The notes beneath the pieces are model-generated. The model did no database searches, was not told the DNA's origin, and worked only from the letters and a program-made list of their open reading frames with translations. Made by a program: the position numbers and the translations under genes. Positions 24,900 to 33,439 of a stretch of 64,000 nucleotides of DNA are shown piece after piece (position 1 is the first letter of the stretch; every line of letters starts with the position of its first letter). The DNA lies in NCBI GenBank assembly GCA_963794995.1, contig CAWCFV010000002.1, forward strand, positions 310,001 to 374,000, written 5' to 3'. This DNA is from CAWCFV01 sp963794995. GTDB lineage: Bacteria > Actinomycetota > Actinomycetes > JACCUZ01.

Positions 24900-27362
24900 T
24901 CACGGGCTGAGCCGCTCCTCGTCCGGGCTGCTGCCCTTCGGCAGCGACTTCCAGCCGGTCTGGCCGGGTGTCATGACGGGCAGCGGTGCGTACGTGGCGC
25001 CGTCCAGCCCGGGCTGGCCGAAGGCCTGGTCCCAGGCGTTGCGGCTGACGTAGAGCGCCAGCCAGCCGGCGGCCAGCTGCGAGGCGGCGTACTCCTCGCG
25101 GCCGTTGTAGCTGTCCTGCTGGTTGGCGGTCGGGGGGTCGAAGTTGTACGTCCGCCCGTCGCCGGTGCCGTCGGCGGCCACCAGGGCCTGCTGCCCGGCG
25201 ACGTGCTGGGCGAGGGCGTCACGGGCCGGCCAGGCGGCGGTCGTGTCCAGGCCGTACGCCAGGGCGTGGGCGTCGAAGCTCACGAAGTGGGCGCGCCGGG
25301 CGGCGCCCCAGATGGTGGGCTGCGGGAAGTAGATGTCGTTGCTGCCCGGCCGGTAGATGGTGCCGCCGGGCTCGGCGAACGGGGCGCCGTTGGCGGGGGA
25401 GGGCGCCCCGGGGGTGAACGACAGCCGGCTGAACGCGCCGTAGACGAGGGTGGCGTTGTGCAGCGCCGCCACCGGTGCCTTGCGCCCGGCGAGGCCGGCG
25501 AAGCCGGCGGCCCACCAGTTCTGCTGGATGTTGGTCATGTAGTCGGGCTGGATGACCTGGTGGTTCTCGACCGTGCCGTCGTTGTAGGCGTTCGCGCCGT
25601 CGAGCCGGTCGGCCAGCGTCACACCGTTGACCACCGCGCCCGAGCTCATGTCGGCGAGCGTCGCGAACGCGGCGACCTCGAGGTCGACGGCCTTGCGGCG
25701 CCAGTTCGCCGCCTGCGGGTGCCGCGGCATCATGTTCACCGCGAGCTCCAGCAGGGCGGCGTTCCACGAGCCGTCCTCGGCGTGCGTGTTGCCCTTGGAG
25801 ATGATCGCGCCACTGGCGTCGGCCCAGTACTCGACGGGCGTGGTGAGCAGCCGGTCGGCCTCGTAGACCACCATCTGCGCGACGTACTCGCGGACCTGGG
25901 GCGTGAGTGTGTCCCAGATCAGCCAGCCGGCCTGCCCGGCGAGCATCGCCCAGTGCGCGGTCTGCCAGCCGGCACCCCAGCCACCGGGAGTGACCGCGAC
26001 GTGGGCGCACGCGACCGAGCGGACCAGCCAGTCGCTGTAGCGGATCGCCTCGTCGCGGGTCCGGCCGACGGAGTCGTCGTTGTGCGCGCCGGTGCGCGCG
26101 GCGACGGCCGTGGTCAGGGCCGCCATCGCCGGACGCCGGACGGCGTACTCCTGCTGCTTGTCGGTGAAGCGGGCAAGGACGTCGGTGTAGCGCTGGAAAC
26201 GCTTGCCGTACCAGCGCTCGATGTACTGGGCGCCGAGGAGGTAGCGCTCGGCGTCCAGCAGCGACGTGCGGACCTGGAACACCGGGTCGGTGGACAGGGC
26301 CGGGTTGGCCGGGTCGTAGGGCAGCGCCTTGTCGAGCAGGGCGCTGGGCCGCACGTAGCGGGCGACCTGGTCGCGGTTCGCGACACCGGCGCCAGCAGTG
26401 GCGCAGGAGGCTCCGGTAGGCCCGGCGGGGGTCGGCCAGGGCGCCGGGACCATCCCCGGCTCCGAGGGCACGGTGATCTGGCGCTGCGTGACCGGGCTGC
26501 GCGCCTCGACCCGCCGCTGCTTGCGGGTCATGCCCTTGGTCGGGCGCGCCGAGAGCCGGTCCCGGAGGAACCAGCTCGTCCCGCGCACGGCGGCGACCGT
26601 GTCCGCGCCGTCGCCGTCCCAGTCGCCGACCACGCTGGTGTCGGTGCCCCGGCCGAAGCGGAAGGTGTACGCCGGCCTGGCTCGCTTCTTCGCCTTCTCG
26701 GCCAGGAAGTAGGCGCTGCCCCGGCGCACGCCGATCCCGTCGCGCCCGTCGCCGTCCCAGTCACCGGTCAGCGGGACGTCAGTGGCCCGGCCGAAGCCGA
26801 ACCGGCGCCAGGTCGCGCCGGCCGACGGGGCGTTGCGCAGCATCCAGAGGTTGCCCCGCACGACCCCGACGTCGGTCCGGCCGTCCCGGTTGAAGTCGCC
26901 GACCACGGGCCGGTCACCCGGTGCGCCGTAGTCGAACTCGAGGCTGGGGACCGGCGCCGGGCCGATCATCGAGTTGTAGATCACCCAGTGGCCCTGCGTG
27001 TAGACCGCGGGGGTGTAGGCGCCGTCACGGTCCCAGTCGCCCCACAGCAGCTGCGAGCCGGGCGGGGTCGCGACGTTGAAGCGTGCCTCGGTCCCACCGC
27101 TCCAGGGCCGGACCCGGGCCTCGACGTGGGTCGGCCCCGCGAAGCCGGGGACGCTGCGCAGCGGCTCGACCGGGCCGGTCGCGGCCCCCGGCTTGAGCGC
27201 GGGCGGCATCTTGGGCGCTCCCGGGGTGCTGGTCCCGGCGGCTGCCGGGCCGCTCCCGAGGGAGCCGGCGGCCAGCCCGGCCGCCAGCAGTGCCACCGCC
27301 CCGGCGGTCGCCGTCCGGGTCCTCGGGCGGCGGGCCGCCCCCGTGCTGTCGTGCTGCTGCAT
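24900..27362 (-). CDS. Secreted VCBS/FG-GAP repeat protein with a large helical C-terminal domain
   Basis: Secreted protein of 820 residues. ATG 27362 gives a basic N-terminus and a hydrophobic signal segment (AGAVALLAAGLAAGSL). Four FG-GAP/VCBS-like calcium-loop repeats follow within about residues 105-290: GDWDRDGAYTPAVY, GDFNRDGRTDVGVVRG, GDWDGDGRDGIGVRRG and GDWDGDGADTVAAVRG. The remaining ~480 residues are rich in Trp, Asn and His (NTHAEDGSWNAALLELAVNM, NDGTVENHQVIQPDYMTNIQ, QNWWAAGFAGLAG). They look like an alpha/alpha-barrel resembling polysaccharide lyase folds, but I cannot name the family. A carbohydrate-active role is only an inference. Confidence 0.7.
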   Translation of the reverse strand: MQQHDSTGAARRPRTRTATAGAVALLAAGLAAGSLGSGPAAAGTSTPGAPKMPPALKPGAATGPVEPLRSVPGFAGPTHVEARVRPWSGGTEARFNVATPPGSQLLWGDWDRDGAYTPAVYTQGHWVIYNSMIGPAPVPSLEFDYGAPGDRPVVGDFNRDGRTDVGVVRGNLWMLRNAPSAGATWRRFGFGRATDVPLTGDWDGDGRDGIGVRRGSAYFLAEKAKKRARPAYTFRFGRGTDTSVVGDWDGDGADTVAAVRGTSWFLRDRLSARPTKGMTRKQRRVEARSPVTQRQITVPSEPGMVPAPWPTPAGPTGASCATAGAGVANRDQVARYVRPSALLDKALPYDPANPALSTDPVFQVRTSLLDAERYLLGAQYIERWYGKRFQRYTDVLARFTDKQQEYAVRRPAMAALTTAVAARTGAHNDDSVGRTRDEAIRYSDWLVRSVACAHVAVTPGGWGAGWQTAHWAMLAGQAGWLIWDTLTPQVREYVAQMVVYEADRLLTTPVEYWADASGAIISKGNTHAEDGSWNAALLELAVNMMPRHPQAANWRRKAVDLEVAAFATLADMSSGAVVNGVTLADRLDGANAYNDGTVENHQVIQPDYMTNIQQNWWAAGFAGLAGRKAPVAALHNATLVYGAFSRLSFTPGAPSPANGAPFAEPGGTIYRPGSNDIYFPQPTIWGAARRAHFVSFDAHALAYGLDTTAAWPARDALAQHVAGQQALVAADGTGDGRTYNFDPPTANQQDSYNGREEYAASQLAAGWLALYVSRNAWDQAFGQPGLDGATYAPLPVMTPGQTGWKSLPKGSSPDEERLSP

Positions 27363-27658
27363 GCGCCGTCTTCTCGCCGTCTGTGCCGTGCCTGTCCGGG
27401 TGTGATTCACCCGATGTCCACCGGTTTCGGAGCACATCGGGCCAACCCTGCCACGTGAGCGGTGGCCCGCGGGGCGGATCGGGCCAAGCATGACCTAGTC
27501 CGGGGGTGACCCCGGCCCCCGACACGGCCCGGCCGGCCGGAACCCCACTGCCACGGTGGGGCCCGGAGTCCGCGCCGTACGGCACAATGGCGCAGGATCT
27601 CCGGCGGGCGGGGGCTTGCACGGGAGATCCTCCACCCTGACCCGGCTTCGAAAGGCGG
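27363..27658. other. Divergent intergenic region with two hairpins before kamD
   Basis: Gap of 296 bases between the VCBS gene (minus) and kamD (plus). A hairpin CCCCACTG/CGGTGGGG with a three-base loop lies at 27543-27561. A second one, AGGATCTCC at 27594-27602 with GGAGATCCT at 27623-27631, has perfect 9-base arms around 20 bases. TACGGCACAAT at 27578-27588 may hold the kamD -10 box. GAAAGG at 27649-27654 is the kamD ribosome binding site. No known riboswitch was recognised. Confidence 0.4.
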
Positions 27659-29266
27659 ATGTCCGTGAGCCCGGCCCGTACGCAGCCCACGCAGGTGCGC
27701 AACCGCCTCGACCTCGACCGGGCGACCGTGCGGCGGGCCCGGTCGCTGGCCCGCACCGCGGGGGCGCCGATCGTGCGGCTGGCCCGCACCCACACCACCG
27801 TGTCCGTCGAGCGCGCGGTCCTCCGGCTGGCCGGGGTGTCCGGCGCGGACGCCGACGGCATCCCGTGGGTGAACCGGCTGGTCGACGAGGTCCGGGACCA
27901 GGTGGGCCTCGAGCACGGGGTCGCCCTGCCGGTCTGGGACGCCGTGCGACGCACCGGCGAGAAGGACGTCACCGCCCTGGCCCAGCGCGCGGCGGCGGGG
28001 GGCGTGAGGTTCGCGCTGCCCCAGGACCGGGCGGCCGAGCGGGCGGCTGCCGGCTCCACCCGCGCGGTGGCCCGTGGCATCCGGGCCATCGACCGCCGCC
28101 GGGCCGAGCGGGACCGGCTCCTCGCGCGGGTCGGCGAGCCCCCGCGCACGCCGTGGATCTACCTCATCGTGGCCACCGGGGACATCTACGAGGACATCCC
28201 GCAGGCGCAGGCCGCGGCCCGTGAGGGCGCCGACGTCATCGCGGTCATCCGCTCGACCGGCCAGTCCCTGCTCGACTACGTGCCGGAGGGCGCCACCCGC
28301 GAGGGGTACGCCGGCACGTACGCCACCCAGGAGAACTTCCGCCTGATGCGGGCTGCCCTCGACGACGTCTCGAAGGAGCTCGGCCGGTACGTCCGGCTCA
28401 CGAACTACGCCTCGGGGCTGTGCATGCCCGAGATCGCCACCCTGGCCGGGCTCGAGCGCCTGGACATGATGCTCAACGACTCGATGTACGGGATCCTGTT
28501 CCGCGACATCAACCCGGTCCGCACCTTCGTCGACCAGCGGTTCTCCCGGCAGGTGCACGCCCGGGCCGGCATCGTGATCAACACCGGCGAGGACAACTAC
28601 CTCACCACCGCCGACGCGGTCGACGAGGCGCACACGGTCACGGTGTCGCAGCTGCTCAACGAGTACTTCGCCAAGGAGGCCGGCCTCGAGGACTGGCAGC
28701 TCGGGCTGGGGCACGCCTTCGAGATCAACCCCGACGTGCCGGAGTCCTTCCGGCTGGAGCTCGCGCACGCGCTGCTGGCCCGTGAGCTGTTCCCGAAGGC
28801 CCCGCTGAAGTGGATGCCGCCGACCAAGCACATGACCGGGGACGTCTTCCGCGGGTACCTGCTGGACGGCTTCTTCAACCTGGTGGGCGCGCTGACCGAC
28901 CAGGGGATCCTCCTCGTCGGGATGATGACCGAGGCCGTGGTCACGCCCTTCCTCTCCGACCGCGACCTGGCGCTGCAGAACGTGCGCTACGTGCTCGACG
29001 CCGCCGGCGGGCTGCACGAGGACTTCCGCCCGGCGCCCGGGGGGTTCATCCAGTCCCGGGCGCACGAGGTCCTCGGCGAGGCCGTCGGGCTGCTGGAGAG
29101 GATCGTGGCCGAGCCGGGGAAGGCTCCGCTGCTCGAGGCCATCGGCGACGGCACCTTCGGCCTGATGAAGAGACCGGCCGACCGGGGCAAGGGGTACGAC
29201 GGGGTGTTCCGGCAGGCCACGGAGTACTGGAACCCGGCGACCGAGATCCTGGAGGGCCGCGCATGA
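27659..29266 (+). CDS. kamD: D-lysine 5,6-aminomutase alpha subunit
   Basis: Catalytic TIM-barrel subunit of the adenosylcobalamin- and PLP-dependent aminomutase that moves the terminal amino group of beta-lysine to give 3,5-diaminohexanoate. The 535 residues match the family's length. Conserved segments include VNRLVDEVRDQVGLEHG, VIAVIRSTGQSLLDYVPEGA, LTNYASGLCMPEIA, DMMLNDSMYGILFRDIN, VINTGEDNYLTT and PPTKHMTGDVFRG. ATG 27659 has GAAAGG upstream. Its stop overlaps the kamE start (ATGA), so both subunits are made together. In clostridia the same genes serve lysine fermentation. Confidence 0.93.
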   Translation: MSVSPARTQPTQVRNRLDLDRATVRRARSLARTAGAPIVRLARTHTTVSVERAVLRLAGVSGADADGIPWVNRLVDEVRDQVGLEHGVALPVWDAVRRTGEKDVTALAQRAAAGGVRFALPQDRAAERAAAGSTRAVARGIRAIDRRRAERDRLLARVGEPPRTPWIYLIVATGDIYEDIPQAQAAAREGADVIAVIRSTGQSLLDYVPEGATREGYAGTYATQENFRLMRAALDDVSKELGRYVRLTNYASGLCMPEIATLAGLERLDMMLNDSMYGILFRDINPVRTFVDQRFSRQVHARAGIVINTGEDNYLTTADAVDEAHTVTVSQLLNEYFAKEAGLEDWQLGLGHAFEINPDVPESFRLELAHALLARELFPKAPLKWMPPTKHMTGDVFRGYLLDGFFNLVGALTDQGILLVGMMTEAVVTPFLSDRDLALQNVRYVLDAAGGLHEDFRPAPGGFIQSRAHEVLGEAVGLLERIVAEPGKAPLLEAIGDGTFGLMKRPADRGKGYDGVFRQATEYWNPATEILEGRA

Positions 29267-30042
29267 GCACGTCCGCAGCTACGAGTGGGTCGGCGACCAG
29301 GACGATCGTGCGCCCCTACGGCGACACCACCGGCGACGGCATGGTGCAGGTCTCGTTCACGCTGCCGGTGCCCCACGACAAGCGGGCCGAGGGTGCCGCG
29401 CTGCAGCTCGCCGCCAAGATGGGGCTCGACCCGGCGATGCTGGTGCACGCCAAGGCCATGGGCCCCGACTTCACCTTCTTCGTGGTCTACGGCTCGGTCA
29501 CCCACCTGGTCGACCTCTCGGCGGTGCAGGTCGTGGAGCGCGAGTACCCGCTGCTGTCGGCCAAGGAGGCCAACGCCACGATCAAGAAGCACCTGCGCCG
29601 CAAGCTCGTGGTCGTCGGAGCCTGCATCGGCACCGACGCCCACACGGTGGGCATCGACGCGATCCTCAACATCAAGGGGTTCGCCGGCGAGAAGGGGCTC
29701 GAGTACTACCGGGAGGTCAGGGTCGTGAACCTCGGCGCCCAGGTGCTGGTGCCCGAGCTCGTCGCCCAGGCGCGCGCCGAGAAGGCCGACGCGGTGCTCG
29801 TCTCGCAGGTGGTGACCCAGCGCGACGCACACCTCACCAACACCCGGGAGATGTCCGCCGCGTTCCGCGAGGCGTACCCGGCCGGCACCGCGCCGCTGCT
29901 GGTCGTGGGCGGCCCGCGCTTCGACGAGCACGCCACCGCCGCACTCGGCGTCGACCGGATCTTCGGCCGTGGCACCACGCCGGCCGAGGTCGCCAGCTAC
30001 CTCGTCCACGCGCTGACGCGCGACCCCGCGACCGCCGCCTGA
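29263..30042 (+). CDS. kamE: D-lysine 5,6-aminomutase beta subunit (B12-binding)
   Basis: Cobalamin-binding subunit of the aminomutase, 259 residues. The DXHXXG signature for base-off B12 binding is D125-A-H-T-V-G130. Just after it, ILNIKGFAGEKGLEYY contains K138, whose position corresponds to the lysine that holds PLP in the clostridial enzyme (by comparison, not tested). The C-terminal Rossmann-like part reads ADAVLVSQVVTQRDAHLTNT and LLVVGGPRFDEHAT. The ATG at 29263 overlaps the kamD stop. kal follows after 13 bases, so the three genes form one operon. Confidence 0.93.
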   Translation: MSTSAATSGSATRTIVRPYGDTTGDGMVQVSFTLPVPHDKRAEGAALQLAAKMGLDPAMLVHAKAMGPDFTFFVVYGSVTHLVDLSAVQVVEREYPLLSAKEANATIKKHLRRKLVVVGACIGTDAHTVGIDAILNIKGFAGEKGLEYYREVRVVNLGAQVLVPELVAQARAEKADAVLVSQVVTQRDAHLTNTREMSAAFREAYPAGTAPLLVVGGPRFDEHATAALGVDRIFGRGTTPAEVASYLVHALTRDPATAA

Positions 30043-30055
30043 GAGAGGGACCTCG

Positions 30056-30460
30056 ATGACCGAGCCAGACCCCCGGACCGGACTGACCGTCACGCACCGC
30101 CGGTACGTCCCTTACTCGCACGCGCACTATGCGGGGAACCTCGTCGACGGCGCGTACTCCCTGGCGATGTTCGGCGACGTGGCGACCGAGGTGTGCATCC
30201 GCACCGACGGGGACGAGGGCCTGTTCGCGTCCTACTCCGACGTCCAGTTCCTGGCGCCGGTGCACGCCGGCGACGTCGTCGAGGTGCAGGCGACCGTCAC
30301 CAGGGTCGGGAGCCGCAGCCGCGAGATCGCCTTCGAGACCCGGGTCGTGTGCCGGGGAGCGAGCGCCGGCGGGGCCGGGTCGGCCGCGGTCGTCCTCGAC
30401 CCCCCGCTGGTCGCGACGACCGCGGTCGGCACCGTCGTGGTGCCCGCTGCGGACCGGTAG
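30056..30460 (+). CDS. kal: 3-aminobutyryl-CoA ammonia lyase
   Basis: Hot-dog-fold enzyme of 134 residues that removes ammonia from L-3-aminobutyryl-CoA to give crotonyl-CoA, the last step of the lysine pathway. The sequence RRYVPYSHAHYAGNLVDGAY, FGDVATEVCIRTDGDEGLFA, YSDVQFLAPVHAGDVVEVQA and RSREIAFETRVV follows the Kal pattern. A GAGAGGGA site precedes ATG 30056. Kce, which makes the substrate from 5-amino-3-oxohexanoate and acetyl-CoA, is not in the window. Confidence 0.88.
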   Translation: MTEPDPRTGLTVTHRRYVPYSHAHYAGNLVDGAYSLAMFGDVATEVCIRTDGDEGLFASYSDVQFLAPVHAGDVVEVQATVTRVGSRSREIAFETRVVCRGASAGGAGSAAVVLDPPLVATTAVGTVVVPAADR

Positions 30461-30462
30461 CC

Positions 30463-30484
30463 GGGCCGGCACCGCGGCCGGCCC
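30463..30484 (+). terminator. Hairpin after kal
   Basis: GGGCCGGC at 30463-30470 and GCCGGCCC at 30477-30484, perfect 8-base arms around six bases, starting two bases after the kal stop codon. It is a likely end of the kamD-kamE-kal transcript. Confidence 0.55.
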
Positions 30485-31118
30485 TCCGGCTCGCCGGGCC
30501 ATGCACCGACGGCCGCCACGGAGTCAATGGTCCGATCGGGTGATGCGCGCGGGGCACGTCTGGTCCGACACGCCGAATCCCTTGCCCTGCAACGGAAATA
30601 GTCCTCCGTCGACTCACCGCTGCTACCTGCGGCTTTGCGCATCGGCGCAGGTCAGGGGACGGTTGACAGACCATCCCCACCTGACGCAGGGTGAGCGACG
30701 TCCACCACAGGACACCCACGCAGAACCCCCTCCGCGACACACGTGCGGCTTCGGGCCAAGGGGCGGCGCAATGCGCAAGCGCCGTCCGGGTGCCAGGTCC
30801 GATCGCCGTCGTCGCCACGGGTGAGGGGCGCAGGCGGGGGGTGGGACACGGGAAGGGCCCGACCGCCCAGTAGACAACGGTCCTCGATCCGGCAGCCGGC
30901 CGGACGGGGTCGGTCCGAAGGGCGGTCCGGGCCCTGACCCGTCTCCAGGGGAGGTCGTCCGTCTCCAGGGGAGGTCGTCCGTCTCCAGGGGAGGTCGTCC
31001 GTCTCCAGGAGTTCCGCCGTCCGGGGACGGCACCGGAGCGGCGCGCCGCCCGTTGTACCGTCGCAGCCCGGCCGCACGCGCCGGCCACGCCGACGCCCGG
31101 AAGGACCTGCGACCTCTC
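30485..31118. other. Noncoding region between kal and lnt
   Basis: About 630 bases without a credible gene. The part at 30520-30640 is less GC-rich than its surroundings and holds a direct repeat TGGTCCGA (30527 and 30560). At 30652-30686 an interrupted inverted repeat (CAGGT..GGGGA / TCCCC..ACCTG) encloses a TTGACA. A 20-base tandem repeat follows at 30941-31009. TACCGT at 31056-31061 may be the lnt -10 box. Small frames here are not conserved in length or codon use, and the 20-base repeat period argues against coding. Confidence 0.35.
30941..31009. repeat. 20-bp tandem repeat, about 3.5 copies
   Basis: Three exact copies of GTCTCCAGGGGAGGTCGTCC at 30941-30960, 30961-30980 and 30981-31000, then nine bases of a fourth. 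Each unit contains a small palindrome, CTCC-AGG-GGAG. The repeat lies about 110 bases before the lnt start. The period is two turns of the helix, which would place repeated protein sites on one face of the DNA. Confidence 0.9.
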
Positions 31119-32678
31119 GTGACGAGCACCGCGACCGGCTCGCGCACCCCCGCCCCCGGTGCGGTCGCCCCCGCGCGGCGCGGCCGGCTCCTGGGGCCGC
31201 AGCTCGCGGCGGCCGCCGTCAGCGGTGCCCTCGTCGCGGTGGCGCTGCCGCCGTACGACGCCTGGCCGTTGGCCCCGGTCGGCGTCGCCGGGCTCGTCCT
31301 GCTCTGTCGCGGCCGGCGACCCCGGCGGGCCGCACTGCTCGGCCTCGCGCACGGCCTCGGGACGTTCCTGCCGGTCCTGGCCTGGCTCACCGTGATCGGG
31401 CCGGACGCCTGGCTCCTGGTGGCTCTGCTGGAGGCGTCCTTCCTCGCCCTGATGGCGGCCCTGCTGCCTCCGCTCCTGGCGTTGCGCGGCTGGCCGTTCT
31501 GGGCCGCGAGCCTCTGGGTGGCCCAGGAGCTGGCCCGCGACACGATGCCGTTCGGCGGCTTCCCGTGGGGTCGGCTCGCCTTCGCCGAGACGGCGTCGCC
31601 GTTCACGCCGTTCGCCGCCCTCGGCGGAGCGCCGCTGGTGAGCTTCGCCACCGCGCTGGTCGGCACCCTGCTGGCCGCCGTCGTCGTGCACCGGCGGTCC
31701 CCGCGCAGTGCCGGGCTGCTGGCGCTGGCCGCCCTCTCGGTGCCGTCCGCCGGCCTCCTGCTGCCGGACGCGGCGGGGGAGGGGCGCGAGGTGACCGTCG
31801 CCCTCGTGCAGGGTGACGTCCCCGGCGTCGGCCTGGACTTCCAGGGCGAGCGCGAGCAGGTGCTGCGCAACCACGTCGACGCCACCCGGCGGCTGGCCGC
31901 CGACGTGCGGGCCGGCCGGGTGGCCGCACCCGACCTGGTCGTCTGGCCCGAGAACGCCTCGGACATCGACCCGTTCCGCGACCCCGACGCCGGCCGGCTG
32001 ATCGACGACGCGGTGCGCGAGGTCGGCGTCCCCGTGCTCGTCGGCGCCGTCCTGCAGGGGCCCGGCCCGGACCACGTCAGCAACACCGGGATCGTCTGGG
32101 ACCCCCGCACCGGGGCCGGCCAGCGCTACGTGAAGCGGCACCCGGTGCCGTTCGGGGAGTACATCCCGTTCCGGGAGCAGCTCTCGGGGATCACCTCGCG
32201 GCTGGACCAGATCCCCCGGGACTTCTTCGCGGGGGACCGGCCCGGCAACCTCACGGTCGGTCCGGCCCGGGTCGGCGACGTGATCTGCTTCGAGATCGCC
32301 TACGACGCCCTGGTCCGGGACGTGGTGCGCGGGGGAGCGCAGGTGCTGGTGGTGCAGACGAACAACGCCACGTACAACGGCACCGGGCAGCCGTACCAGC
32401 AGATGGCGATGTCGCGGCTGCGGGCCGTCGAGACCGGGCGCGACGTCCTGGTCGCCTCGACCAGCGGGATCAGCGCCGTGGTGCGTGCCGACGGCAGCGT
32501 CGCGCAGCAGGCGCCGGAGAAGGTGGCCCGGACGCTGGTAGCGACCGTCCCCCTGCGCGACGGGACCACGCCGGCGGTGCGGGTCGGGGCCTGGCCGGAG
32601 TGGCTGCTCGCCGCGGCCGGGCTCGGCGCGGCCCTGGCCGGACTCGCCCTCGCCCGGCGCCGTGAGGTGGCCGGGTGA
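31119..32678 (+). CDS. lnt: Apolipoprotein N-acyltransferase
   Basis: Integral membrane enzyme that adds the third acyl chain to lipoproteins, 519 residues. Several N-terminal membrane helices (AAAVSGALVAVALPPYDAW, LVALLEASFLALMAALLPP) precede a nitrilase-like domain. The catalytic triad can be read: E in LVVWPENASD, K in YVKRHPVPFGEY and C in GDVICFEIAYD. GTG 31119 is chosen for the GGAAGGA site at 31099-31105. The stop overlaps the ppm1 start (GTGA). In mycobacteria the two activities are fused in one protein (Rv2051c); here they are separate overlapping genes. Confidence 0.92.
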   Translation: MTSTATGSRTPAPGAVAPARRGRLLGPQLAAAAVSGALVAVALPPYDAWPLAPVGVAGLVLLCRGRRPRRAALLGLAHGLGTFLPVLAWLTVIGPDAWLLVALLEASFLALMAALLPPLLALRGWPFWAASLWVAQELARDTMPFGGFPWGRLAFAETASPFTPFAALGGAPLVSFATALVGTLLAAVVVHRRSPRSAGLLALAALSVPSAGLLLPDAAGEGREVTVALVQGDVPGVGLDFQGEREQVLRNHVDATRRLAADVRAGRVAAPDLVVWPENASDIDPFRDPDAGRLIDDAVREVGVPVLVGAVLQGPGPDHVSNTGIVWDPRTGAGQRYVKRHPVPFGEYIPFREQLSGITSRLDQIPRDFFAGDRPGNLTVGPARVGDVICFEIAYDALVRDVVRGGAQVLVVQTNNATYNGTGQPYQQMAMSRLRAVETGRDVLVASTSGISAVVRADGSVAQQAPEKVARTLVATVPLRDGTTPAVRVGAWPEWLLAAAGLGAALAGLALARRREVAG

Positions 32679-33439
32679 CCGACGAGGTGACCGAGACGGC
32701 GAGGGGAGCCGGCGTCCTGGTCGTCGTGCCCACCTACGACGAGCGGCTCAGCCTCGAGGACGTCGTGCGCCGGACCAGGGCCGCTGTGCCCCTCGCGCAC
32801 CTGCTCGTCGTCGACGACGCGAGCCCCGACGGGACCGGCGACCTCGCGGACGCGCTCGCCGCCGACGACGACCACGTGCACGTCCTGCACCGGCCGGGCA
32901 AGGAGGGGCTCGGCGCCGCCTACCTGGCCGGCTTCGGCTGGGGTCTGGAGCGCGACTACGACGTGCTGGTCGAGATGGACGCCGACGGCTCGCACCAGCC
33001 GGAGCAGCTGCCCCTGCTGCTGTCGCAGCTGCCGGCGGCGGACCTGGTCCTCGGCTCCCGCTGGGTGCCGGGCGGCTCGGTGGTGAACTGGCCGAGGCGA
33101 CGCGAGCTGCTCTCCCGGGGCGGGAACACCTATGTGCGCCGGGCCCTGGGCATCGACCTGCGGGACGCGACCGGCGGCTTCCGGGCCTTCCGGCGCGAGA
33201 CCTTGGAGAAGCTGGACCTGGCCGGCGTCGCGAGCGCCGGGTACTGCTTCCAGGTCGACCTCATCTGGCGCACGGTCCAGCAGGGCTTCCGCGTCGTGGA
33301 GGTCCCGATCGAGTTCGTCGAGCGCACCCGCGGGAGCTCGAAGATGAGCGGGTCGATCGTCCGCGAGGCGCTGTGGCGGGTCACCGTGTGGGGCGTGGCG
33401 CACCGGCTGGACCGGATGCCCGGCCGCGGGAGAGGATGA
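32675..33439 (+). CDS. ppm1: Polyprenol monophosphomannose synthase
   Basis: GT2 glycosyltransferase of 254 residues that transfers mannose from GDP-mannose to a polyprenyl phosphate, the donor for lipoglycan synthesis and protein O-mannosylation. Motifs: VVVPTYDERLSLEDVV, VVDDASPDGTGDLADAL, the metal-binding VEMDADGSHQPE, GSRWVPGGSV and the C-terminal FVERTRGSSKMSGSIV. There is no membrane anchor. The start GTG overlaps the lnt stop, and the stop overlaps fxsA. The name follows the mycobacterial domain. Confidence 0.92.
   Translation: MTDEVTETARGAGVLVVVPTYDERLSLEDVVRRTRAAVPLAHLLVVDDASPDGTGDLADALAADDDHVHVLHRPGKEGLGAAYLAGFGWGLERDYDVLVEMDADGSHQPEQLPLLLSQLPAADLVLGSRWVPGGSVVNWPRRRELLSRGGNTYVRRALGIDLRDATGGFRAFRRETLEKLDLAGVASAGYCFQVDLIWRTVQQGFRVVEVPIEFVERTRGSSKMSGSIVREALWRVTVWGVAHRLDRMPGRGRG

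Noticed and set aside
27490..27658. Cobalamin riboswitch before kamD
   Set aside because: Expected because KamDE uses B12, but the conserved B12 box and receptor sequences are not there.
30652..31077. Minus-strand open frame across the 20-bp repeats before lnt
   Set aside because: The 20-base period is not a multiple of three, there is no ribosome binding site, and the composition is unlike neighbouring proteins.
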